DNA of 64,000 nt from Trichoplax sp. H2 (GCA_003344405.1 NOWV01000241.1:1-64000); one strand, 5' to 3'. Positions 13,156-27,200 are shown, counted from the stretch's first letter. The notes: a model not told the origin generated them from the sequence alone. Made by a program: numbers and translations.

Positions 13156-16100
13156 TTAATTTGTTGTTAATTCTGTTTTAAGATCCTTAGTCAACATCGA
13201 GTTGAAAACAATTTTTTCACAATTTACCGTAACGGAGCAATTAGTTGAATTACGAAGGTGCAAGGTTACTAAAAGATAGTGATTGCCAGATATAGTTTGC
13301 GCAGCAAAATAACATTTTAAACTATTCTCTTTTTCTTCTATATTGATCACACTACAGCTTAAGACTTTCACTACTCGAGAACATATCGTTTGAGCACTTA
13401 ACGAAGATGATATATTAAAATTATCGGACATTTCATACATCCCGGCTAGTTTACCTGTATTATATGAATAAATGATAAACATATGGTAATACTTAAAAGG
13501 TGAAGAAGAAAAGAACAACATTCAAGATGTATTAATCTTTAATAAATACAAACCTTGCTCTTTTTTGAAACTTTCCGGGCTAATTTTACTAGGTTTGACA
13601 AGTTCTCCCACTACAGCTTTAATGTTAACTGGGCATTTAAATTCTTGTGTACTAAAAAGGTGCATAATCCTGTATCAGCAATTCGAATTGCGAAACCGAA
13701 ATTGCATTAATTTCAATAAACCTTATCGAAAATTTTGCTGCGTGCGTTGTGTCCTTAAAATCAATGCCAATCAGGACGGTTTTTGATGCATTGCTTTCAA
13801 GTGAAGCTATTGACAAATAAATGGGTTAAAATACTATCGAATACTATCGAATGTTTAACTATTTAAATTATCTCCTAAGAGGAGACCAGACAAGCAAGGA
13901 TGACATACAAATTTCGGAGAATTCACGTATGATCATGTCTGCTTGCAGTTTCTATTAAACAAGAATTTAACAATTTGCGTTAGTATTTTCTAAATTGTAA
14001 TACACAATTATAATATAATGACCTTATCTTTAATGCCAATATTACGTATCGCCCTTTGGCTATGGTTTGTGAAAGTTATTTCAACCGAAACAAAATTTGA
14101 TCCATGTAATGAAGGGCTTCGAGTAAATCGGTAAACAGCAGCAAGGCCCTGTCCGCCAGCACTGGTTAAAAGATCAAAAGACTGTCTTGGAAGCGATGAA
14201 GGTACAAAAGATGGCATCTAAAAAAGTGTATAAATTAGATGATTAGAATACACCAAATAAATATGATTCATGGAATCTGGCTGCGATATTAACTGTACGG
14301 TCTAACCGTGGTAGAACGTTCTGGTTTTGAAATAACTTCTGCAGCTGCATAATCTACAGGTGCTAAGATATTACTATCAATTATTGGAGCGTACGATGGG
14401 GCGTTATTTGCAGGTGGTGGTGTATCTAATAGGTGCATTGACATCAATTACTTGTATTAAAAAATAATTACATATCACGTAATGTATACAGTATATTCGA
14501 TATTAGTCTTATAAATTACTCGAATAGTCATCGAATGATAATAATAGTTCATCGGCATTCGGCTGCTTTGGTTTAACTTCTTTGATTTTCTAGATAAGAA
14601 ATAATGCAGCAGTGATATATATCTATACGTCATTGATTTATATATCTTCATTTGCACTAACTTTCTTAGCTTTAGGTTTTTCTTCTTCGACAGAACTACT
14701 AGATTCTTCCGATTCTTCTGATTCTTCCGACGAAGATTCAGACGATGAAGAAGACTCTTCTTCCGATGAGTCATCTTCATCTGATTCTTCATCTGAATCT
14801 GAATCAGATTCCTCTGATTCGCTATCGTCGTCCTCGGATGATTCTGAAATGCATCATTCCAGAATATTGTCAAATAGTGTATAATTTGTATACTCCACAA
14901 AATGATAACTATAAAGCACTCAATATCAGAGATTTATTTAATGTTTCTAACCATCCGAATCTTCTTCACTATCATCATTTGATTCTTCTTCAGAAGACTC
15001 TGTAAAAAGTAGAATATCTTTTATAAATAAACGCAAATCGTATTTTACTATTCATCAATTCTACTACCTTCATCTTCGTTAGATTCCTCTTCTGATTCGG
15101 AATAGAAAGATTCTAACATGCTCGTCATTTTCTTTTTCGATTTACTAGTAATTTTTGGTACCTCTTCCTATAGTTAATACAAAAGATAGTTCAATAACTT
15201 TCATCGATGACAGTATTTGTTTTATAGTAGATTGTTAACCTCTACGTTTCGAACAGTCGGATCAGGGGCTTCTTCAGGGAACGAAGGTAGGTCACTATAT
15301 CCAGATACCTCTTGATCCAGTATATGAGACAACGAGCCCAAGATATATCGATCACGACCTATTCAATAAATAAAGACGTAAGAAAAGGTCCTATGCCTAA
15401 TATTACAATTTACTGATTAAAACTCAAAGTGTTACCGATGAAAGCAGATTTTAGGACAGGGGCAGGCTTTGTTGTAAAGAAAATCTTTTTGGCATATTTG
15501 TGTAACGCTCCTCCCTAGGTGTACGTTAAATATCGGAGATTATAGTTATTTTTTTCCGAAATACCATAAGAACACTAGTAACTAGTATAATTTTTACCTT
15601 TTCAGAAGGCATAATGATTGGTCGTAAGAATCTGACTCTATCTCTTATGTCGTAATTCAGATCATATTTTGCCAAGTTAAAAATGTATTGACAAAGTAAT
15701 TTTGTCTAGAAGAAATGTCGCATGGGTATTAGAAAATTGGCATAATTTATAGTAGATTTTAGAGATTATACACTTCTTGAATAGTGCTAAAGTGTGGTTT
15801 ACCTGTTTATGATTAGTTAAATTTAACTTTGAGGCTAAGTTGATAATTTGCAGCTTTACAATATTTTCCTTCAAGAATTGAGCATAATATGTAAGTATAT
15901 AGCGCTGTCAAACATTTAAGTTATCGAAAATGCAAGACAGTTTAATCTGCAACACATTCTAACGTACCTCTGTCATAAATCCTCTACAAGCGATTCGAAG
16001 TACGTCTGGAGCAATTTTAGGGACTTTATCGCAATACTCACCCATTAACCACATTATACTCGCGCGGGCCATAGGGAACTAAGCAATATCAGAATGATTT

Positions 16101-19100
16101 AATTCCGTTATTCCATGGTTTATCAATCAATTTTATGAATGAAGGTGCTTACTGTAATTCGGTCGATAATTTTAGCCATGTGTTTTATGATTTCTGTATG
16201 TTCAGATGGCTAATTGTAGAAAATGGGTGTTCAATATTGAATCGATAAATTAAACCCAATTACGTAGTATGTTTTAGTCTTACGTTTTGTTGTAATAGCT
16301 TCTTAATAATGACTACACTTTCTCCAACGATTTTTTCTGCAATGGATATCAATTAGTATTCATTCAATTTATCATTGTAACAAGCGAATGTATAGACCAC
16401 GAACATAGTTAAGTTAATACTAACCATCTTTATTTGATAACAGCGACACTAAACCACTTAGGCAGGAATCCGAAACCTCCTTTATGCTCGACGCACAACG
16501 TCCTATAGCTTGCACAGTAGCAACAGCAAATTCTCTATCGTTACCTGTTACGTAAGTCTAAATCGCATTTTACAAGCAAGTAGTAGTTTGTTAGAGTTTA
16601 CGAGATGTACATTGACACAATATATAATATTGATTTACCTGAAATTCTTTTAAAACTGCAGGTATTGTAGATTCAGTTGCAATATTGGTTAGAATTTCCA
16701 ACTGATCAAAGGTAAAATATTTGTTTATACAGTAGGTCAGTGTTGGTTTAATTTTAATGACACATATATGTTAAAAAGTAGGCAAAAGAGTACAGAAGAA
16801 TCTCTTAACCTTTAGTAATTTAACTTGTATAGGGTCTGTAGAGCGCACATAAAAACTTTTAAGGTAAGGTTCAAATAGACCTTTCGAGTTGACTGACATT
16901 GTAGCCATCATGGTTAAAGATATAATTTGTACTTCTCTGTAAAGGTAGTATGTCAGTTACTAATGAGTGAATTACAATAGAATAAACCAAGGTAAATAAG
17001 CAAATAAATCAATCGGACATACTTATGACTCCTCTGGAGACGTACAAGAGGCTTTATTATTGATACCATTTCTAGACGAGGAGCTAAATAATAGTATAAT
17101 TGGGCTACTGCCATTACGACCTAAATATAAATATGTGTATGATTTATTGAAAAATTTTATAAAATTCATTATAAATTGAATGTATATCCGGATTAGTTTC
17201 AGACTATCTTACAGCAGCATTTCTACTCTGAAGTAGAGGTCTAGTTGTTCTAAGGAGCAGTCTATGATCAGCATCCATAAAATAAGGCTTCTTCTTCGGT
17301 TCATTCGCTTCTCCATTTTCACTTTCATCCTTGGCTTCCTCTTCATCATCGTCGTCAGGATAAAAAGGTTCTTCGCCTTCCGTTTCCTAATGTAAGTGTA
17401 GTAATCACATATTCTTCTAAGAATATTTTGGAATATTGGAGTAATCAAATTATGGCATAAATATTTAGTTTTTGGTGTGCTGTACGTTTTGATTGGGGTC
17501 CAGAAACTGTGATCTGGCGTATTTAGTCAGCATGTTGATGACTGTTACTTGTCCCCATTCGTCAATATCCATTACTAAATTACATAGTTTACGATAGTTT
17601 TTGTGAATGAGATCAATGCGTTCCGGACACACTTCTTCGAAAGCCATAACAGCACTTCCAGCAACCAACTAATATTGGTAACAGGATAAATAAGACGTAA
17701 ATTATAACAACGATATCAAAACAATTAATATTTATGCAAAAGACAGGGAACTTACAGTAGTTTTATCCTTTAGTAACTTTTCGATAATTTCAACTAGGGC
17801 ATCTTTGAGCTCAGGATCTAAGCTACTCAAAGAGAAGTCATAAATTATTCGTACTACTGTAAGATCAGTTAGGCTTTCAATGACGCTTGCTTAAGAGACT
17901 ATGTAGCACATTTCAAACCTGTATATTTTCACGATAGCATTGGCAGCAGTTTTTCTTACAAATGGAGATAAATCTGCAGCAGCCTAAAGTAGTAAATGGT
18001 GTATAAATTATGCGTTTGCATAAACTATAGTTATGGTCATATTATAAATGAACGTCAAAATAGATTACCTCTTTTATTGATAAGAGCATAATAGGAACAA
18101 TTACAGGAACTCTAATACTACACAGAACACGAAGGGCACTAGCACGTATCAACTGGTTGGATTCCTATTTAGTAATGATTTAAGAGGAAAGCATAGTTAA
18201 CAGTAGGATACACCACATAGAGTATATACTTTAAGTTCATAATATGCCCAATAGTCGGTCAACAATTATATATCAAACATCCGTCATTAGCAATGGCTAA
18301 AACTAAAACAGGTAAAGTATGGAAGAAGATTCTATTCAACTTTCTAATATTAGCTAGAGTAGTTCTAATTCGAGTTGTAGCGAACAATTGTAATTCCTGA
18401 TGATGATAATATTCAGTACATCGTAACTATTGTACTGTAATGGCAAAACAGGTAATGCATCTCAATAAAAATAAAAGTTGACAAATATAATCTACAATAG
18501 TTTAGTTAAATTCCTTATTGTTAGAACATATTACAGTTGCAGGAACATTCTGATTCAGAAGTATTATAGCGCTGTTGGTTGCAAGCAAACATAATTTCTA
18601 CAATAACATTGTATATCACATGAAAGATACAATTATGATGGTTGAGTAGAAGTTACATTCAATGCTTAACAAACACGTAGTTGAAATGGGAATCGGATAC
18701 CGTAATAAGCTTTATTCTATCTAGTGATGAAATTGCTATCGCTTCATGTGTAAAGGAGTAATTAATAATGGTAATTCTTTTTATTTGGTTTGGAACTTAC
18801 TTTTAATGACTTTTGGAAGGTGCTAACAGATAGCAAAGCAAGATCTTGCTGTTCTTCAGCGTATCGCACTAAATAAACAAATACCAACTTTTTGATCTGT
18901 TGAAAATGGAGAATAATGAATTAAAACCATGAATTGACATTACAGTAGTGTTGATATAGAAGACATTTGCTGCGACATCAGAATTATTAATTCTTCCGTT
19001 AGTTGTAGTGTCAAAAATAACGCAACAACATTACTAGAAAAATGCCCTCAAAATATTGAAAATAATGTATACGCATATATAAAGTACAACATCGTATTGA

Positions 19101-21516
19101 CGCAAAATACTACTCGTATTATATACAATACGATGGTTTCTATCGTAGAAGCAACGAGATTATCTTGTGCCATGTCGCCTACTAAAATGATGTTGATACG
19201 ATAAAACAATGCAAATGATGTGGGCTATTACCAGGAAAGCTCAATAATAACTAAGTCTAGTGATCTGTGTTTATCACACAACGATTTTTTAACAATTTAA
19301 ACTGAATGTAAGAAGATTGTTAACAATACGAGTCTACAGGATCACTGAAAATGTCTGTTGCATGATTATGATAGTTGTTGAATGTTGTCAATTCAAGCGG
19401 CGGAATTATAAAGTGGAGTATCAAAAGTGCATCAATTGAATTTTTTTAGTTTCGGTCTATGCTTAGAATAATTTCTACCTCATCGTATTTACTATAGCAT
19501 GCTTCCACTACATCGTACAGTCGTATTGTGCTTGGACATTTGATAAGACCGTTAGGTAATGCTCAAATATAACACTGTACAGAATTTTCGGTTATTTTAT
19601 ATTCATCCGTGTATATAAAATTTAGAAAATAAGGCTAAAAAATACAACTCTTACCTCATTGTTTTTGGACACCACATTCTTGACTACTGCTGGAAACAAA
19701 CTAGATACATTTCGACCACGAGACATCATCTAGGAAAAGGAGAATAGGCTAACTCAATCCTATGTTACCAAATAATATCACAAGAAATTATCTACTGTAG
19801 TAGTATTCCTTCGAACTTCTTGATATGCATGACTTGTTGAATTCTACTACATGAGGCTAGTTATAGTCGATGTGAGAGTAGGATGAAAGTGTAGCTCGAA
19901 ATGGCGTTCAAATAAATTAATGAATTGATTTCTATTCAACTCATTGAAATGGGCCATTGCAACAGCATCGATCATGTTTAAACTGGTTACTGTCATGTTT
20001 ATAGCCTTAAAGATACAAAGCGAATTACTTGTAAGTTGTTGAATTCTACTACTTGACACTGGATAGGATAGGGATTGGACAGCATGGGTCAAGGTAAAAC
20101 TGCAGTTTTAACAAATCCGTTGATTGATTTCAGTTTTAACTCGTCGCATAGGCCTATAGTGCATCAATCAAGTTGAAAAGGGTGATTTTAGAGCGTTGAA
20201 GATACAAGGGGAATTCGATGGAAGTTGTTGAATTCTACTACTTGACACTGGATAGATTGGACAGCATGAGTCAAGGTAAAACTGCAGTTCCAACAAATCA
20301 GTTGATTGATTTCAGTTCAGTTCATTCAATAGGGTTGCAATGCATTAATCAAGTTGAAAGGGGTTATTTTGTGCGTTGACGATATGAATAGAATTACTTC
20401 TAAGTTGTTGAATTCTACTACTTGACACTGGTTCGATTGGACAGCATGAGTAAACGTAAAACGGCAGTTCTAATAAATCCGATGATTGATTTCAGTTCAG
20501 TTCGTCCAATAGGGTTGGAATGCATTAATCAAGTTGAAAGGGGTTATTTTTGTGCATTAAAGTTACAAGGGGAATTACACGTAAGTTGTTGAATTCTACT
20601 ACTTGACACTGGATAGGATAGGGATTGGACAGTATGAGTCAAGGTAAAACTGCAGTTCCAACAAATCCGTTGATTGATTTCAGTTTTAACTCGTCGCATA
20701 GGCCTACAGTGCATCAATCAAGTTGAAAGGGAGGGTGATTATTGAGTGTTGAAGATACAAGGGGAATTTGATGGAAGTTGTTGAATTCTACTACTTGACC
20801 CTGGATAGATTGGATAGCAGAATGAAAGTAAAGGTAAAACTGCAGCTCCAACAAATCAGTTGATTGCTTTGAGGTGAACTTGTTGAATGAGGGGCAATAG
20901 CATCCATTGGATTTCAACTGGTCATTTTGGTGTGCGTTGATTTCAATTGAAAGCGATCAAATAGGTCAGGGTGTCCTTGCTGCATTACCGTCACAATTCT
21001 CTTCATAGCATCTAATTTCAAGTTGTCCTTATTGCTATCAAGCATTTGTTTTAAATCTTCATGTCTATAAAGAAAAAATAGAAAAAAGGAAATTGACATC
21101 GACTGTTTCAATGGATATTGACAGCGACAAGACTGGGTGAAAACTTCCTCAAGAAGTTCATTTGAAATAATTTTGACAAAGAAGTATCATTTAATAGCAT
21201 TAAAGAGCGCGCTAGCATTGAGTAGAATGAGTTTCATTTTATAAAATCTTCTCCCAAAGCAATTTCAACATAGCATGAAGGAAATGGCTATAAAGCCATT
21301 GGAATCCATCCATCACACTGGCGAAGGGGGGGGGGGATACAATGAACCTGGATCGCTCGTTTAGCGCTGTAGGACTATGCCTTGTACTGTAAACGTTGGC
21401 ATCTTACCTTTTAAAATCGGTACTAAAAATACCACCAGAAGCTGGATCACTCATATCAGCTTCATTGGATAGTTTATCATGGTGATAGTTGGAAGAGCTA
21501 AGAGCTTCGGAAGCCA
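13156..21516 (-). CDS. AP3B: AP-3 complex subunit beta, 30 exons
   Basis: Predicted 1079-residue large subunit of the AP-3 adaptor, which sorts cargo from endosomes to lysosomes and related organelles. Exons in transcript order: 21419-21516, 20989-21064, 19655-19729, 18801-18896, 18069-18164, 17919-17983, 17756-17825, 17486-17668, 17213-17386, 17023-17120, 16810-16936, 16639-16701, 16425-16557, 16284-16336, 16153-16209, 15968-16078, 15803-15904, 15598-15705, 15436-15514, 15240-15358, 15068-15167, 14952-14999, 14662-14843, 14520-14589, 14307-14425, 14023-14217, 13909-13951, 13722-13806, 13554-13669, 13156-13454. Phases agree throughout. The trunk carries [31 protein letters not shown] and [11 protein letters not shown] Ser/Glu/Asp-rich hinge spans about 680-771, and the beta ear follows. 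The start is MASEAL at 21516; an in-frame upstream start at 21658 gives an unlike leader. One gene serves both vertebrate paralogues (AP3B1/AP3B2). Confidence 0.95.
19830..20890 (-). repeat. 180-190 bp tandem repeat inside an AP3B intron
   Basis: At least five units repeat the word GTTGTTGAATTCTACTACTT. The GAATTC sites fall near 20041, 20230, 20410, 20591 and 20783, spaced 189, 180, 181 and 192. A decayed sixth copy lies near 19838. Later parts of each unit include GTAAAACTGCAGTT, AATCCGTTGATTGATTTCAG and ATCAAGTTGAAA. The array fills most of the intron between the exons at 19655-19729 and 20989-21064. Confidence 0.9.
21326..21336 (+). repeat. G11 homopolymer in AP3B intron 1
   Basis: Eleven consecutive G residues. 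On the transcribed (minus) strand this is a C tract. A second G11 occurs at 34002-34012. Confidence 0.8.
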
Positions 21517-21631
21517 TTTTTCCCTTTGAATTGCAGCTTGAAAATGGAAAATTTTCAAAGAAGAAGAGCGGCCAAAGGATGACACAAAGCGAGTCGGCCG
21601 CCACAAAACACGTCACTACTACCGATGGCAC

Positions 21632-21695
21632 GACCGTAATAAAGTCGCTTGCAATCACTTGAGTGACGCGACTTTACGGTCACTCAAGTGATTGC
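21632..21695. promoter_or_regulatory. Overlapping inverted repeats upstream of the AP3B start
   Basis: A perfect 16-bp inverted repeat (GCAATCACTTGAGTGA at 21651-21666, its complement at 21680-21695) encloses a 13-base loop. A second inverted repeat pairs GACCGTAA..AAAGTCGC (21632-21648, with a 3-base bulge) with GCGACTTTACGGTC (21668-21681). The two use overlapping bases, so they cannot form at once. The element is about 120 bases upstream of the chosen AP3B ATG and could be in the promoter or 5' UTR. Confidence 0.6.
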
Positions 21696-21724
21696 GAGCT
21701 TCAAGCCATGGTCAACTGCATCGA

Positions 21725-22045
21725 CAGTACGTAACGTACAGTTGGACCAGTACGGTACCAGTACGGTACTGTACTGGTCATGAAGCGAAGCGACGGGCGT
21801 TTCGCAACCGCTCCAGTCGTGTCCTGCCTACAGTACTATAGACTGTAAGAGAGGACTGTACTACTGTACAGTACAGTATCACATTAGTCTACAGTACAAT
21901 GTACAAATCCAAGTTTGGGAACTCAACCGACCCACAGTACAGTACTGTACAGTACAGTACAGACCAGACCACCACCATTGCAGTACTGTAGTGTACTGTA
22001 CAATGTACTGTAGATCAGGAAGCCAAACTTACAGTACAGGAAACT
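21725..22045. repeat. GTAC-palindrome cluster upstream of AP3B
   Basis: Arrays of GTACAGTACTGTAC-like sequence lie at 21735-21780, 21825-21890, 21935-21962 and 21980-22015. They start about 210 bases upstream of the AP3B ATG, on the side of its presumed promoter. Confidence 0.8.
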
Positions 22046-24201
22046 AAACTGGAATAACGCAGCACTCCAACAATCACAGCCATTTTGGAATGGTTGTAGC
22101 TATTGCAGCCTTTTTATACCCAATTGGACGTTATTTCTACTTTAAAATACCATTCACCAATGGATACATTAACTACTACATAGCAGTACTGGTTATCATC
22201 GCTAGTAATAAGGTGAAAACTGTAGCTTATGTTCAAAATAGGTATTTCTGAGTCCATCATTTCTCATCCTTGTCTACAGTTGGGACACCTCACCATTAGC
22301 ACTCGAGTTGGTCCCGTGACGACCATGCTACCGGGCCAGTGGTCAAAACTAACAACAGTAAACTGACTAAATGGAAACCTGCTAACAATGTCGGCACACC
22401 GGACAGTCGTCAGGACGGCCTACCGACTCTGTCTGTCTGTCCGTATAATCACCCTCCAACATGTCCGCAAGATCAATCCAAGGCTGAGCTTTTTTCTCTC
22501 TTGTTGATATCTGCTAGTTCTTTCTGTCCTAGTTATCAGCATTCTATCTCGGTCTAGGATAAGGATAATTGACCGATGTACAATGTTGTAGTATAGGATG
22601 GAAACAATATCAATCTAGATTGGATATGACGAGGATAAATGGAATACTTTGCAGCATTCAATCCGTAAAATCAATTCATCGAATGCAGTAAAGGATCTGT
22701 TTTGATATTGCAAGGGTGGATTAAATATTTTACAACATTCAATCCTACCGCGTAAAATTAATTCAATGCAGTAAATTATCCGGTTTCATGCTATCTCTAA
22801 TATATTATCCTGTACGCAGTATAGAGCTTCTCGTTCATCATTCTATGGTGAAGCGATTCGTCGTGTTCTCTTTTTCTACAAGACACATCCATAGCTTCTC
22901 GTTCTTGCTCGGCTACCGCCATAAAACCAACATGCTATACAGTATAATGCTGTACTCTACTCTACGCCGTACTTTTACTATCAGTCCATGGACAATTGCA
23001 CATGCTTGTGTCATCATGTCGACGACAGTAGAAGAAATCGCGCAATGCTTTAAATCATCCTACCCAATTTTTAGCCTCAATCACATTACTGTACAACAGG
23101 AAATTGCATTGACGCATTTTCAACATAAGATTGCTTTCCATGTACAAGAGTTGGATTGCATCTTGAAATGGAATATACTTGGCATGCGATATTGAAATGA
23201 TTGAAAATTACGGGACAAGAATATCCATATTACTAGACTAAGCAAGGTTATAACTTTTGATAGTGCAAATTTTCACAGCAACATGCTACGTCCTTGCACC
23301 AGCTCGACGCATAATAGACCAGAGTTTCTACACGGCACATACCGCCATCGTCAAGTCCTCATTTGACGATATTTTAAAAGTTGAGCCATAAACGCTCATC
23401 CATTCAATTCGTCTATTCTATTAAAACGCACCCGTAAATGCCAGCATCGATTGAGTAATGCCTATTTCGTTATGATAGCAATAATGCAGTCTAACGTTCG
23501 GTATTTTTGTTTTTCTTCAATGAATCTTGTTATTCAATAAATCAATCTATACCTTACTCTGGCTGTAGTATAACACAATCAAAGTCGCCTCCCCTCCCTC
23601 CTCCTAAAACAAAAATTGACGAATTCGGTATTGCAAATTTACATTACGATTATAGAACAAAAGAGATTTTAGGATCAAAATATCCTCATGATATGAAAAG
23701 TATCGCATTGATAGCACAAGAAGCAAATCTTGAACCTACCAAATCACACAGTAAGCGCTCGTGTTGGGGTAGGTAATGGGGAGATATTAATTCGCAATTC
23801 CAATCTGATCTTATGTTGACTTTACGTGTGGGAGGATATAAAATTAGCGCTTAAAAGATAGGAAATACGTATGTCCGATAGCGAGTCCTTTCCGTGTAAT
23901 GACTCATCCTACACATCCTATTCGATGCTTTTCGCATATCGCATGGGTGAGATTGGGATAACACTTGCAGATGTTCTCCCACATTGAACTGACAACAACT
24001 AACTTCATACAGCCCATGATCAAGGCCATGGAGAAATATCATCAATTTTTATTTGCCCTAATAAATTAGAGAAACAGCTTGCTTTTGCTCCTTCCTATAT
24101 TATCAATTATTTAGTTTTACAGTTCTCTTCGCTTGCTTGGTTGACGTTTACTAAAGTGATAGCTATAAATCTTGCGTTGATATTGTTCATTCAAAGCAAA
24201 A
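22046..24201. other. Divergent spacer between AP3B and the NT-C2 gene
   Basis: Apart from one weak coding candidate (23507-23776), nothing here is recognisable. A related pair of words (TACTTTGCAGCATTCAATCC near 22649 and TATTTTACAACATTCAATCC near 22726) suggests a local duplication. A reading frame at 22788-23195 has no family resemblance. Confidence 0.5.
23507..23776 (+). CDS. Unassigned coding-like exon
   Basis: I do not recognise this frame. From an acceptor-like TAG ending at 23568 it reads a proline stretch (PPLPPPKTKIDEFG) and then HYDYRTKEILGSKYPHDMKS, with ordinary amino-acid composition unlike the repeat-derived frames nearby. A GTAAGC donor-like word lies at about 23750, so it could be one exon of a small gene whose other exons were not found. 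A short frame beginning MSTTVEEIAQCF near 23015 may be related or chance. It sits just 5' of the NT-C2 gene on the same strand. Confidence 0.3.
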   Translation: MFFFNESCYSINQSIPYSGCSITQSKSPPLPPPKTKIDEFGIANLHYDYRTKEILGSKYPHDMKSIALIAQEANLEPTKSHSKRSCWGR

Positions 24202-27200
24202 ATGAGCTTAACCAAGTTGAAAGATAAGATCAGCAACTCCGGAAAAAATTCTGATAAATACAAGATTATCTTCCAATTTGATTTTTTGAACTTTATCACT
24301 TTTGGCCAATGGTAGGCACTCGTCTATACAGACTATACTACAAGATTCAGCTAAGCTTGTACATGTACTTTTAAACGGCGATAGTTGTTGTCCTCTAGAA
24401 TTCAAGCTGCTCATTCTACTGCAATACTATGCTGCAATACTATGCTGTAGTACGATTTGATTTAATGAATAAATTAGTAAATTAAATTATTTACTTATGA
24501 CGAAATCGATAGGGAACCTGATCAGCTCATTTTACGCTTTAAACGAGGCAACATTCAAAAGACAGAGTTAACAGTAAGTTGACAACAGAATGGATTTCAC
24601 TACAGACTGTAACTTCCCTAGCAATAGATAGATGTATTTGCAATTGATCTACTTTTCGCTTACTTGTATGACATTTCAAAGATCTGCAGTATCAACGAGA
24701 TTACTATTTTAATGGATTATACCTCAATAACGCTTGATAGGAAGGGTTTCTTTCTTGTGTGATCAACATTTTCTCTATTTCTTTTAGCCTAATTGGTTGA
24801 CAACTGCTAAAACTAAATATGGCACCATGGGGAAAGTATTATGGCAGAAGCCAACATCAGTGGATTTTATTCTTGGTTTATATCCTGTATGTAAGGAATC
24901 AACTTTGAATATTATTATTTATAATGAATTTAACCTCAAAGACTCAAATAAGTATTTTAAATACTAGAATTCTAAATTATCTTGCGGCTATGACGAAAAA
25001 ATGATTACCATTTCTATAGAAAATGTAAGCAGCTATCGGATAAACTTTAGCATGCTTGATGTTCGAATAAACGGGACATAAATTCGTAATGAGTCATTAT
25101 AATAATTATTAACTATTGCAGAAATTATTCAATGTTAAGTTGACAGATCATTTCTATACATTTTATCACTTAGATCAGTCCTAGCAATAAAAGCACCAAA
25201 CTAGCCGAGTACACTTTCAATCTAGCCGAATTTGTCGGTAAAACAAAGGAGAGGTAAGGCATAGTTTCAATCATTAATATGCTAAAACGATTACATCTTC
25301 ATTTCGATATGCTATAGTAATGAAAATCAATGATAGCTTCTATCATAATTATGACTCTACCGTTCAATGCAAACTTAAAATTGTACATCGAAAAATGAAC
25401 TCGTGTAGTTTTAAATCCGAGTATTTTTATAAATAACTGGCTTCAAAGATCGTCTTGAGCGCTATGGGATATTTCGTAAACAAAATCTAGATAAAATATT
25501 AAATTTCTATTCAGTCAATTATTAGAAATCGATTGTCCAACAGTATCATGGAAAATTGCCTTAGCAAGATTAGGAATTACTATGAAAACAAGTTTAATCA
25601 AAAAAAGTAAATCAAGGTATCAAAATTAGGATTAATGTTAACACTAAAAGGTTATAGGGTATTACTATTACGTTACCTTTTACGTATGGTAAACAAACGC
25701 CAACAACTTTATATATATATGTAATTTTTGCTCTCATATAATTTATGTGCTGTATTTAATCTTCATCATAATGCTTATAATATGAAAGTTATTGATAGGA
25801 CTGCAGAGATTAATCTTTAAAGCAGTTTACGCATATAATGTGCAAATATATTGTTGGTCACGGAATGATTGTCAAGTAATCTATTTTATGAGTACTGAAT
25901 AAACATTTTGCATAGAATAGCGAATAATACTGTAGACATGGATATCATTTCTGATCTTATTTTTTGCCGAATTTTTCATGTCAGGTTGTTGAAAGCCACA
26001 TAGCTTGTAGCGCTTTCATTCCGTCTTAATTTTTGAATACAATTAACACAATGATGGCTATGCATATTTATGTTTTGACGTAGACGTAAACGTAAATTAA
26101 ATTCTGTGCTTTAATTAGTTTAGTTAACTAAGCGAGTATCATAATTTATTACTACAATCATCAAAGTAATAGTTAGTTACTACTTTATGCGTTGATAACT
26201 AGAAGAGATGAAGATATAACCGCAACACCTAGACTAATTGCTTATAATCTGTAAATAATATATAGTAACGATCTTCAAGAAGATTATTTGATAGAAAAAG
26301 GACACGGTTACGAAAACAATAAAGAAAATGAAGACCCCGTTAAACCATCAAAATATTTCAGTAGTAATGAACTCGACATTAATAAAATCCTCCATGTTCA
26401 CGATGAACCTAGCTCAAGCAGCCGCAATAATTCCATGACTGATAGAAATGGCCGGCAATTACATTACTTCAAAACAGCCAGTATATTAATGGAAAAAAAA
26501 TCATTTAAACAAGTAAAAGCTTTGTATATTCGACGATCAAAAACAACAGATATTGATCATTGTAATGGAATTCGAAATTATGCGACTAAAGCTTATAATG
26601 ATGCTTATCTAACTTGTATTAATGTTGATAAGATAAAAATTAATCCAGATTTTACTCCTAAATATCGGGATGCCCCTCTTTCGATCAGCGAAAATCATAT
26701 ATCTATGCAAGTCAGCAAGATCTTTCGTGGCTATTTTGATCATGCTTACCATAGTCTTTGTATTGATTCTTTACCTGTTGGCAGATTTATAACTGCCAGT
26801 TTCTCATCGCAATATTCTAAAATTCACAAAGACAGTTACAATCAGATTGTTGCCAAAAATCGATGGAAAGAGTGCAGTATGAGGCAGTCTACTTTATCGC
26901 ACCCGCATGAATTTGATGTGTTAGGATTTACGATTGCCATGGATGACCAAGATCAAAGTGCTGCATCAAGTTTTGGATCCTCATCACAGATCTACTCAAA
27001 TGGGACTGATGGTCAACAGGGCGATGATGAAGGTGAACCTTGGTGGCCATCAGTCAAAAATTCATCCAAGTTGAATCAATCTGCAGTAGACGAGGATCCG
27101 AGATATTTCGTTTGCGATAGTTCTAACTTACCTATGACCCCTGATCTAGAAATTCAACGACAATCAGTAAGCGCATCTTCAATAAATCAACAGCAGCAAA

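Noticed and set aside
14612-15005. Plus-strand Ser/Asp-rich frame
   Set aside because: It is the reverse complement of the acidic Ser-rich AP-3 beta hinge exons, which code on the minus strand.
19830-20890. CRISPR-like array
   Set aside because: Units are 180-192 bp with no short spacer-repeat alternation, and the host is a eukaryote with the array inside an intron.
21517-21658. Longer AP3B start at 21658
   Set aside because: The added residues form a hydrophobic leader unlike any AP-3 beta N-terminus and overlap the repeat and hairpin zone. The MASEAL start gives a family-like length.
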